Assembly: GCA_021234155.1 (NCBI GenBank)
Contig: JAJEKV010000028.1
Span: forward strand, 981,998 to 1,045,997
Source of the DNA: Isoetes taiwanensis
Lineage: Eukaryota; Streptophyta; Lycopodiopsida; Isoetales; Isoetaceae
Length of the DNA stretch: 64,000 bases
Direction: 5' to 3'
Under the pieces are notes generated by a model that was given only the letters and a program-made list of their open reading frames with translations, had not been told where the DNA came from and ran no database searches. The translations under genes were made by a program, and so were the position numbers. Every line of letters starts with the position of its first letter. Positions within the stretch are counted from its first letter, which is position 1. Shown piece by piece: positions 35,506-45,354 of the stretch.

Positions 35506-36402
35506 CATAGTTAAGGAAAACAAAAATGAAAGTAAAACGGCGAGTCATTTTTTGAAAACAGAAAACGAAAACGAAAATGGAAAACGGCAATAAAACAGCA
35601 TAGTACTCAAAAGATACAGAATAAGACCATTTTAATACAAAATGCTATTACTTTACTCAAAAACAACACATAACTATATTAAATAAGGGTCATTTCCCAC
35701 TCGCCGTTAGGTTAGGTTAAATAGGCTAATTAAATGGAACTTGCTTTCACACCGACACTTAGGTTATCACTAGTCAAGTCAACTTCGGTTAATTTTTAAC
35801 TGCGACTAACTTAACAAGGTTGACTTTCCCAATGAAGATGGTTATGTTAAAATTTTAACTGGCCTTTTTTTTTTTAAATTAAATTAAGGGAAAAGTTAAT
35901 GGACCTATAATAGGTCCACTTAACTTTTTCTATTTTGGTTAATTATTAACTTAATGGTATAATGAGAAAAGGAAGAATGAATGAAACAGTTAGGTTAAAG
36001 AAGAGAACGGTTTTTTGAGAAAAAGAATGGGCCGACGAAAGAAAAATGATCGGGGTCGAGGAGCTCGTGGCTGCTCGGGCAGGCTGAGAAGCCGTAATTA
36101 TCAAAAGCAGCAGTAAGCTTTACATTTTACCTGATGCAATTGAATTTGTTATTATTTTATATTAGTCCTTGTTTCTTCATCCAATCGTATTTGCTACCAT
36201 TCACATCGTTTTATATCATCCTTCACACTCCTCTCCATTTCATAGGTTGTGCAAATTGAATCGGAATCCTCTGGGCAAGAGCAATTTGACGTGCATAAAG
36301 AGAAAGAGCAAATTGATCTACATGATAACAACGGTATTTCATTTTTTATTCTTAATTATTTGATATATAGATCTCTATTCTAGTTGTAGTATTGATAGAG
36401 AA

Positions 36403-37160
36403 GTTCTAACCAATAGCAAGCCATTGGTGAAGAGCAAGAAGTTGAATTTGAGATTGATGTGGCTGGTCCATCCTCGAGTGCAAAGCGAAAATGATCAAGA
36501 AATTGGAATCTTGATGAGGCACTCTTGCTTGTGGATTTGAAAAAGAAGGAGTGGCTGATTTATGAGCACAAAAATACAAGGGAGAAGATGGAGTTTGCAA
36601 ATCTGAAATGGACAAAGATAGCGGAGGAAATGCAGAAGCACGGTTACAAGGATAGAGATGGAGAAGGTTGTAGGACCAAATGGGAGAATCTGATTAGGGA
36701 ATACAAGAGTATGAAGGATTTTCAGAAACAAACAGGAAATCCAGATTTTCTCTCTCTTTCGAGTGGTGAGAGAAAGCAAAGGAAGTTGCCAAATTTCCAT
36801 CGTAGCATATTTGATGCCATGGATTCATTTCAATCATCAAGACCCAATGTGAACCCACCTAACATAATTGACACAAGCAGGGTAAACACATTCATCCACA
36901 AGGCAAAGGTAAGATAGGTTCATCCGGAAAATGGAGGAAAACCATTGGAAATAACTTGGCTGCCACCATATTAGAGGCAAATAAGAACTTGGTAGAGGCC
37001 ATAAAGAATGCAAAGGAAGAGAGAAGGGAACGAACTGAAGCATTGTTGGAAATAGAGTAGGAAAAGTTGCAGCAGCAAAGGGATTTCAATAGGAATTTCA
37101 AAACTATTGTAAATGCATGGCGTAAAATTGCATGTAGCTTCTCAAGTGATAGTGAATAAT
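36403..37160 (+). pseudogene. Trihelix/Myb-SANT-like DNA-binding protein, broken
   Basis: The + frame encodes an acidic start (EEQEVEFEIDVAGPSSSAKR), an in-frame TGA at 36,492-36,494, then a trihelix domain: RNWNLDEALLLVDLKKKEW, FANLKWTKIAEEMQKHGY and GCRTKWENLIREYKSMKD. The three spaced Trp/hydrophobic helices and the CR.KWENL motif are typical of trihelix and Myb-SANT-like proteins that bind transposon or promoter DNA. Near 36,905 the frame changes by one base. It then continues through a Glu/Lys-rich coiled-coil-like tail with one TAG (37,058-37,060) to a TAA at about 37,160. Both nonsense codons could be C-to-T changes (CGA and CAG). It sits inside the TIR-bounded element and probably is its accessory gene. 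Confidence 0.65.
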
Positions 37161-39363
37161 GTTTTATAACTTTTGTTCTCAAATTCTAGATTTACTTTGA
37201 GTTCTAAGTTTTGGATGTCTTTCTTGCAGGTTCTCAATAAGATCTAAGAAGGTTGCAGGAGAGTAAGTTTGAGCTTATCTGGCTTGGAGAAAACTAAAAA
37301 GGCTAGTAATTGCACTGATCAGTAGTTAGAATAATGAGTTTAGAGGAAACAACTTTGATGTTAGCAGAGCAGACTTTGCCGATGATTTTTAAGGGCTAAC
37401 AAATGTTTTCAGATGCAAATTTAAATGCTATGATGGAAGATAATGAAGAGAAAGATCTGCAGTTAGTTCAACAACATGTCCAAGATCTAAACTTGCTTGT
37501 AGAACAAGAGTTGTTGTCATTTGTTCTACACCTACAAATACAGTGGCTTTTGGTTTATTATATTTGCATGTAATATATTAAATGCAGATGGCAGATTATA
37601 GACTCGTTTCCTTTTGACATTATATAGCCTGAATATAGAAGCTCCATAAGTAGTAATGCAGATTATACCTCATACTTGTTCAAGTGATCATAAAGAAATA
37701 AGAAGATGGTCACTGCATTGGAATTTACATCTCTGAATAATAGTGCATATTTAGTTGCATGATTGAGTAAAAGATTGGGTGCATAAGGCAAATGAACAGA
37801 ATCCACTTTGCATGATATTCAGTTGGCTTTACTACTTGTATTTCAAATATAGAGATGCTGATCAGTCATGTCAAGTTTGCAGAATCGATGTTCAGGTTCA
37901 TATGTTGTTGTTTGCTTCTTTTCATACTAGCTATCTGCTGATAAATATCCTTTACTTTTGTAGATACTAGGTATATCTACAACTGTTATGATCTACAACT
38001 GTTAGATATCTCTACATCTGTTATGATCTACAACTGTTCCTGTCATCATCTATGTAAGTTTATGAATTTCTGAGATATCTCAGCCAAGCATGGGTGTGCT
38101 ATCTTAAAATAGAGTAGTGCTCAATTATTCCTTGGGCAGGATAGTGGAATAACTTGTGAAGCAAGCAAGCTTTGGAAAATTGTCTGTGCATGTGTATGAA
38201 TCCGTGCAAGCTATGAAAATTATCTGTACAAGCTTTGGAAAATTATCTGTGCATGGTTTATGAGGTCGTTTTTAGAGAGCCAAATGGGGAAAAGAAAATA
38301 CGGATCTTAAATACAGGTAAAATCGGTAATTTCAAAAAACGCCTGCAACTATTGTGGAAATCGATCCTGTAAAAGAAATCACTACTTTAGAGTAACTATT
38401 GCACTGTGCTATCAAATCCGGCAGCTCCAGGTAAAGGCTTCATTCATGCAGATAGATTTTGGGGAGTTTTGATGCCGATTTGCCCTACAGAAGCTCGGTC
38501 AATGCATATACAATAATCTTTGACTTTATTTGCTACAGTAGCAATTGCGACCATGGCATTGCTACAGTAGCACTTCATGGTTGCAATGTTTTTATCTTGA
38601 AAGTTAGTATTAAGATGTTTTCTCAAGTAGCTTAGACACAATCATAGTTGCAATGTGTTTGCAGGTGAAATAGGACCATGGCATGAAACGTAGAGTGCAT
38701 TAAACCATGAAGATGATCTTAAGAAACTAAGATGCGCTTAAGATAATTATGAGTTCATAAGAACTTTAGATAATAAGTGCAGGAAGATGAAGATAAAACC
38801 ATGAAGATGAAACGTAGAGTGCATGCAACCATCTGAAATACAATGAATGCCGATGAACACCTAGACCTTCGATCTGCAAACAAGTCCAAAACAATAATAC
38901 CAATTCACAAAGAAGTCCAAAACAAGTTAAGATATAATAAAACAAGTCCAAAACAAGAACAAGCCCAAGTTTTGCATCGATTACAGTCATGGAGTCATTC
39001 TTGCACTGCGACTCGCATGAAACCAACAAAGCGCCCGAATACCAAAGGACTTCCTTAACAAACTAGGATCGAGGACGAAGGTCACAGGATGAAGGCTAAA
39101 GGCCGAAAAGGACAGCAGGAAAGCAACGCCAAATTGGCCAAACCAGGCAGGAAGAAGCCCCTCCCCTGCCTGGAAACAAATCAAAGAGAATAAGGTACTG
39201 CTGATAGATAGGCTTCTCATTCATCTCAGCAGATTTCTACAATGGTGGACAGTGGATAGCCGCACACATGCGAACTACCCACGAAAAATAAAGGGAAAAT
39301 CCAATTATATCATTTGGACCCCAAAAACAAATATAATGCTAATAGATGAGTGGCTGATGTACC
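37161..39363. other. Interior of the DNA transposon, no gene recognised
   Basis: Short frames only. Local repeats include ATCTACAACTGTTATG-like units (37,975-38,040) and a repeated block GAAACGTAGAGTGCAT (38,686 and 38,808). The transposase expected for this superfamily is not seen. Confidence 0.45.
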
Positions 39364-39444
39364 TGCCGAAAGCTTATCACCGGGATTAAAAAACCCCGCC
39401 CTTTCGGGTTTTCGAGGAAAAACCCTAGTGATAAGCCTTCGGCA
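39364..39444 (-). repeat. 81-nt stem-loop with copia-like hairpin, copy 2
   Basis: Outer arms TGCCGAAAGCTTATCAC (39,364-39,380) and GTGATAAGCCTTCGGCA (39,428-39,444) pair at 16 of 17 positions. The inner core (39,381-39,427) is the same near-palindrome as at 14,118-14,166. On the minus strand it resembles the R-region hairpin of copia LTRs. A block CAAAGAGAATAAGGTACTGCTGA appears on both sides (39,180-39,202 and 39,683-39,704), so copia-derived sequence is probably nested here. Confidence 0.55.
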
Positions 39445-40337
39445 AGGGGCTTAGACAAACGTAAGGCATAGAATCGCTCCCAAAAACCCCCGCATGGAGA
39501 AGTCAAAACGGATGGCGCTCGCCAACCTGTACCTGCACATCACCAACACAACAAACGAGAAACATACCAGAGAATAGCGTCACCCAGTGGGTGGAAAAAA
39601 AGCATCACCCACCGGATGGAAAAACATGATAAACAGAACTTGTACAAAATATAATAAACAAAGAAGGGGGGGAGCGTGGGTTCAAAGAGAATAAGGTACT
39701 GCTGAGAGAAGAGGAAGCGCCGATGAAACGTCGATGAAGAACTCCGCAATAAGTAGCAAACGCCCAACCTGAAGAACGGCCCAAAACACATGCGATGCAT
39801 GCATGCGACGCATGCAATGCATGCATGCTCGTCTTGAGCAAGAATGCCGATTCGCTACGCGAATCGACGACATTAATTGTTTAAAATAAATCGCCTATGA
39901 TTTAGACCAATGGTCCGCCTCCGCATTAAAAGACATTTGTTAATTAAATTTCTGCAATTTTCAGCCTCTATATCCTTAACAATTGTCTATGTTAACTATC
40001 AACAAAACATTGACTATCTTTAACCAATATAACTTCTTAACTATCTTTAACTTAACATAACTGCTTAACTGGCAGTGTGAAACAAACATAGTTAAAGCTA
40101 ACTTAAGGTAGCCCTTTAAGTGCTAGTGTGGATCACCAACCGAACCTTTAACTTAATTTTTTTTAAACTAACTTAATGGGCATGATGGGAACGCAAATTT
40201 CACGTTTCATTAAGTTAGCTCTAATTTAACCACCTCAATGGGAAACCATAATTTTTTCTTAGTTAGGTTAAGAGATAACCAAACAGTTAATCTAACTTAA
40301 CTTAATGGCGAGTTTTAAATGACCCTAACTCTTATAG

Positions 40338-40640
40338 TCATAATAAGAACCCATAATGCTTCCCAAGAACCCATAATGCTTGTCTTTTATCCTCCGAAAT
40401 TGATAAACAAGCTGCAATATCATGTCCCTCTTCCCCAAGCAAATGACCTCTCACCCTTTTCACTAAAGATATCCGAGTTTCTTTACAGTACGGGCAAATC
40501 CATTCTCTAGTACCTCCTGCAAGCTTGTTGCCACTCTGAAAGGTATTTAATTTGCCACATAATACACATTGTGTGGAGAGTATTATGCTTGCATGAATTT
40601 GAGTTATTTCCTTGCCTTCAGTTAATATGCTTTGCATGAG
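40338..40640 (-). pseudogene. BED-type zinc-finger fragment (hAT-like)
   Basis: The minus frame encodes CVLCGK, then EWICPYCKE, RVRGHLLG and EEGHDIAAC. The spacing of Cys pair, His and terminal Cys, with W.C..C....... and the VK.HLLG...GI..C pattern, is that of the BED zinc finger that begins plant hAT transposases and their domesticated relatives. No transposase catalytic region follows. The fragment starts 12 bases beyond the TAA duplication of the adjacent transposon, so that element may have inserted beside it. Confidence 0.55.
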
Positions 40641-40853
40641 TTTGAGTTATTATGCTTTGCATGAATTTTAAGTATTACCATCAGTTAATGCTCTGATTGT
40701 CCGTTTTGTAGAACATAATTTTGCTCTGTTTTATAGAATATAGCAGTGTTAGACAGTTGGAGATAGCAATGTTCAATGAGGTTAAATAGTGTGAAATATG
40801 GATTCATAAAGGGTATGTAGCTTAAAATGTGGATGCAAACTAATTTAGTTTCA

Positions 40854-40944
40854 AATTCACGCATAGCATGGTTCATAATAGGAGCTACCAACATGCCAAG
40901 CGTGAATTGTACTAATTTAGGTTTAAATGCACGCCAAGCGTGAT
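40854..40944. repeat. Palindromic motif cluster A (upstream intron or leader)
   Basis: Three degenerate copies of the CACGCCAGGCGTG motif family occur: TTCACGCATAGCATGG (40,856), ACATGCCAAGCGTGAATT (40,891) and GCACGCCAAGCGTGAT (40,929). They precede a splice-acceptor-like CTTCTTTTGCAG at 40,991. Confidence 0.7.
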
Positions 40945-42168
40945 CTCTTGTTCTGAAAAGTACTCTAAAAAATGTTCATCTTCTTTTGCAGTGCCCAAGA
41001 GGAAGAAAACCCCTAATAATTCGGGTTCTATTCCTGGCAAGAAACCTAGGGTAGAGCGACCCGGATGCGATTACCATATGATCTCACCTTAGATGATGAA
41101 GGGCCGATTCTTATAGCAACCACCGACCCCGCCCGCCTCGAAGAGGAAATGGGCGAGGGTGCCGAGTGGTACGTTGACCTTGCCAAGACAAATGGCAAGC
41201 TCGACTTAACTCTCTTCTCGAGGAAAAAGGAAGCAGACAAGATGACCAAACAAGGGATCCTAATCTCTTGTGAGAAAGAGGACGACACCAACTGCAAATT
41301 GCTCTTGGAGATTACACATAAGCAGAAGAAAGATCTGCTCAGACTTACTCACTGTAGAGCTACCGCATACAAGGATACATTCATGAAGACAGATCTGAAC
41401 GTTGAGACATGTTTTAAGTATGGCTGGCCCACCAATGTAGCAGTTACGCCAATATCTATTTGCCAAGGGGTTACAGCTGTGCGTAGAGGCATGTTCACTA
41501 AACCGACACCAAGTCACTATTTGCAGCAAGATAGGGAATTAGTTGACTTGAAAGCTTCTAGGAGGGTCCTAAATCTAGGGAACGATGTTCTTCCTGCAGT
41601 TGTCGAAGGCATGGAGGCTTCTGTTTTTTAGAATGAACAGGACAGGGTGGCACAGCTAGAGGCCATGAACAAGCTGAATAAGTACGCTGACCATTATCCA
41701 TTGGGTCTTAAGGAAACTTTTGCGATCTATGTGAAGTCCCTCATCCGTTTACCAAACTCCATTTATGTTAGCAGAAGATATGATCCTGCACATGCCATGG
41801 AGATTGTTCAGAGCGTGATTAGTAATCCAGGTCAAATGCCTATGCCAACGGATGTATTACCTTGGGATATGATCTCGAACAAGCCTGCTGTGTGGACGAA
41901 CTTCGAGGAGTTAATGTTAAATGATAACATTAAATTCGTCATCATCGACGGGCAGCATTCTGTTGAGGCACAAAAGGCCCTCATCAGGCAGGCATAACAA
42001 ACGGGCCAAAGCGTGTTCTACAATCACTATGCGTATAGGAGGTGTCGTCTCTTGGATGCCAATACTTCACCTGCAGATTTGGCTGAGATTAGTGCAACTT
42101 TGAATGAAATGGGGAAGACATTTCTATACAAAAGGTAATTGATTGCATTAGGATGTTAGCATTTTAAT

Positions 42169-42449
42169 CTTCACGCCAGACGTGCTTTCAAATGAAATCA
42201 ATTCACGCCAGCCCTGCTTTCAAATGAAACCAAATCACGCCAGCCCTGCTTTCAAATCAAACCAATTCACGCCAGGCGTGAAATGTTAAAGCGTGAATTG
42301 AAAGCACGCCTGGCGTCATTTGAAAGCACGTCTGGCATGAATTCAACCGATTCGAAAGCACGCATGGCGTGAATTGCATTGGTATTTAATTCATTTCACG
42401 CCAGGCGTGCTTTGAGGTTGATCTTTTCTATTGAAATCGCGTCCGGCGT
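42169..42449. repeat. Palindromic motif cluster B (intron 1)
   Basis: About ten copies of a 13-17-base motif fill the 359-base intron (42,135-42,493). Two are the full palindrome TTCACGCCAGGCGTG. Others are halves or variants such as TCACGCCAGACGTGC, AAGCACGCCTGGCGTC, AAGCACGCATGGCGTGAAT and ATCGCGTCCGGCGTG. Spacers are AT-rich (often CTTTCAAATGAAA). Confidence 0.9.
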
Positions 42450-44522
42450 GTTTCTTGTCTCTGATACTGATTCAATGCCTGTACTTTTGGCAGTCCATAC
42501 GTGGAGCAACTGCGCCACGCCCGTCAACAGTGGGTGGAATATAGCTGCCCATTACCCACCAGACAGGACGGGTCAAAGTCTGAGGCTTTCAAGCTGCTGG
42601 AGTGGACTCTGTCGCAGACAATTATCTGAGAGAAGAAGAAAAGCGACAAGAAAATCAAAGAAAAAAGGTGGTGATGACATTGCAGATCCTTCTGAAAGCT
42701 CATCTAGCAGGTCAGGCCCAACAGACTCGTATAAGATTGTGTTTTGTAAGGAGGCAGTATGGCAAAAGTGGAATGAATTCTGGGACGCTTATGCACAAGG
42801 GAGTACCCGGATACTATGGGTAGGGTGCCTCATGTTGATGTAAGCATCTTTGACTTGAATGTGACAGAGATGAGAAAGACTCGGGGGCTAGACGCTATTT
42901 GAGACCATTTGGGTTTTAGACCAGTGCTTAAAGAAGGAAGTCTTATACAAGAAGAGTGCTTTCACTAAGGATAGGATGTCCTTCATTGAGTGCTGCAGCC
43001 ATGTGAAGGATGTACGTACAATGAAGTCAGCCGTAGGAGCTGAGTTACAAAGGCTATCGGGGAATGTGGCATTATCTGAAATTGGATTGCTGGATAAATA
43101 CAAGGTCAGTAATGATGACATCAAGAAGTTTGTATTCTGGTCAAAGGACTTCCTAAAGAATTGGAAGGCTAAAAATACAAAACATAAGGAGACTCTACCC
43201 CCTAAGGTACTGGCCGAGTTGAGAAGAGAAGTGGCCCTTGTGAAGAAGATTACTGGAGAAGAAGACACTGTTCAGTATTCTGTCTCCATTGGGTACAAAG
43301 GTCTCTTGCCAGAATCAACTTCTTGCCTTAAAAATATATCACTCTTTGTGTTGGACAGCAGGGGTGGGAGAGGAGATATGGGCATGAACCAGAAGGACTA
43401 CATCAGCTTCTTTACCAGCTGTATAGGATTGACAATTGAGAGGTCCTTCACTATTGTCATCGTTTGTCCTTCAGGTGAGTCACATCTGCATGCACTATCC
43501 ATTTGCTCATGATCTAGAGTGCCTCAAAGTTATTAGGGAGGGATGTCTAATATATGATGTTAAGGATAATGAGTCTTGAACGTAGCGGAAGATGGCACAT
43601 GTGATCTTTATTATGATAGCCATGCTGTCAGACGAGGAATATGATATTGCTAAGGCCAAGGGTGATAATAGCAGTGCATGGGAATGTTTTCTTCTAGATG
43701 ATCCAGACTTAAGAACTATATTCTATCATACGGATCAGGGATCGGTCGAGCAGGGATGAGTGAAGAAGAGGATGAGGATCGGGATCCCCTCCTAAGTGGG
43801 GAAATCAAGTACGAGCTACAAACTAAGGAGAAGGGCCCCTTAAATAAAAATGGATTTCCCCCATCTATGGCTGCTTACCTCGTCGAGGCATTTGCTCCAA
43901 TTGATACAACCTGCTTGGAGCTTCATGTTGGAGGTTATATTGCCCGAGAGGCTCTTATGGGTGTTAGAAGATGTCACTGCTTTCTGAGTGATGAGCAGGC
44001 CAAAGACTTTCTTGAACCATTCCTCATGCATGTGCTTGCCAAATCTCCTAAAGGCCCTTATGGCAACCTGAAATCATCAGCAATCAAGAGTCTCGTAGAC
44101 TTGTCCAATTCGAAAGTGGACGATGGTTCTGGTGAGGGAACTAGTAATATGCAGCCTGATAAGGAAAGCAATGAACAAATAGCTGCTAAACTGGCTGCTC
44201 AAAGTAATGTGATCGCGGCGAACTTAGGGAATATCCTTGCATCCGTTCAGGGTGATGCAAGCAACAATAGAGTAGATTCACAGGTTAACAATGAACTAAT
44301 TGACAGGGCAACCGAAACTGAAGGTAACCAAGGCGACTCTAGTGATTCACAGGTTTGCCAAATCAATAGTAAAATAATGTCAGTTGTGAAGGACGCAACG
44401 GAACTAATAGAAAATAACAATTCTAACAGTCAGAAGAGCACGAAGATTAAGGGTGGCGAAGGGGAGAATGACGCCGACGACGGCAGCGAAACTGAAGATG
44501 ATAGGTATGGCCTTGCCCACGA

Positions 44523-44663
44523 AATTGCGCCACGCGTGATTTAATTTGTATTACCTTTGAATTAAATCGCGCCAGGCGTGCTTTGATTATTTTTCATTGT
44601 CAAACTAAATCACGCCGAGCGCGATTTGGTTAAGACTAACCCAAATCACGCTTGGCGCGTTTG
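44523..44663. repeat. Palindromic motif cluster C (intron 2)
   Basis: Four copies lie in the 211-base intron (44,505-44,715): GCGCCACGCGTGATTT, ATCGCGCCAGGCGTGCTT, ATCACGCCGAGCGCGATTT and ATCACGCTTGGCGCG. The same intron in the downstream tandem copies keeps them with changes at the central CAG/CCGG. Confidence 0.9.
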
Positions 44664-45354
44664 TATTGTTTGTGTTATCGTATCTTGCTGACCAGATACA
44701 TGTTTGATGTTTCAGCTTGCATTGCGTTTCTAAGAAGGTTGTGGTGTTTGACCTAAACAGAGTTCTTTGCAAGACTTTTCCGAAAAATAAAGTGGCTAGA
44801 GATCAGTTTCATCAGACACCAGTAGAATCAAACACCAAGTGGATCTATCCGCGGCCGCACTTGAAGGAGATGCTAGATGAGGCATTCAGGTTATTTCGAG
44901 TTGGTATTTGGTCATCCATGGAACTAAGGAACATCAAGGATACTTTGGAGGCACTGGGGAAAATGCGTAGACATTGGTTGACCTTTTGGGATCAGAACAA
45001 ATGTGTGAAGTTCACTAATCCCAAGGATCCAACAGGCAAGCCTATATCTTCATCAAACACTTGAGTAACATGATGGACAAACTTGGTATCGAGAATAAGG
45101 ATGATATAATCATAGTGGATGATGATGCTCTCAAATGCTTCTACAATCAAACGCAGACCCTGAATCCACCATCTTACGATCCAAAAAACTTTACGACAGA
45201 TGATTTTCTGGTGAAGTTTGTGTCTATTATGCATAATTTGGCTATGGGGATGATGGTGGGTGAAGTGTTAGATTCATACCCAGAACTGGATAGAACGGCT
45301 GACATGGAACCACACCTTGTTAAATACGTGGAAAAACATGGATTGATCCCTTAA

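Larger units (their letters stand above)
35687..40325. mobile_element. PIF/Harbinger-like DNA transposon with TIRs and TAA duplication
   Basis: The left end starts GGGTCATTT, then ACTCGCC and TTAGGTTAGGTTAA after short mismatches. The right end (+ strand) finishes TTAACTTAATGGCGAG...AAATGACCC. Aligned as inverted repeats, about 27 of the first 32 bases match. TAA flanks both sides (35,684-35,686 and 40,326-40,328), the 3-base duplication typical of PIF/Harbinger. The trihelix/Myb-like gene inside fits the second protein of that superfamily. No DDE transposase frame is visible, so the element is decayed or non-autonomous. Internal repeats show later insertions. Confidence 0.7.
40992..45354 (+). 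pseudogene. Multi-domain gene: NLS, ParB-like DGQH box, methyltransferase-like loop, inactive FCP1-like domain
   Basis: Exons: about 40992-42134, 42494-44504 and 44716-45354; both introns are GT-AG, phase 2, and join in frame. Exon 1 has basic KRKK and KKPR clusters, then a long domain ending in FVIIDGQHSVEAQKAL (41,935-41,985), resembling the DGQHR box of ParB-type proteins. Exon 2 has conserved FDLNVTEMRKT, SFTIVIVCPSGESHLHAL and LELHVGGYIAREALMG (about 43,915-43,962). The last resembles the AdoMet-binding loop of permuted DNA methyltransferases. An acidic Ser/Asn/Glu linker follows. Exon 3 has VVVFDLNRVLC, FRVGIWSSMELRN and IIIVDDDAL, the three HAD motifs of FCP1-like phosphatases, with Asn in place of the second catalytic Asp. 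Breaks: frame change near 41,063, TAG 41,629, TAA 41,995, frame changes near 42,632, 42,803 and 42,890, one at 43,570 and one near 45,045. Some are probably sequence errors. Function unknown. Confidence 0.6.

Noticed and set aside
42169-42449. CRISPR-like array of palindromic repeats
   Set aside because: Repeats are 13-17 bases with uneven, partly repeated AT-rich spacers, inside an intron of a plant gene. There are no cas genes.
42976-43268. Minus-strand frames within the tandem units (for example 126 codons at 42,888-43,268 and 168 codons at 53,704-54,210)
   Set aside because: They are opposite the conserved exon 2, whose + frame has recognisable conserved blocks. The minus frames are shadows.
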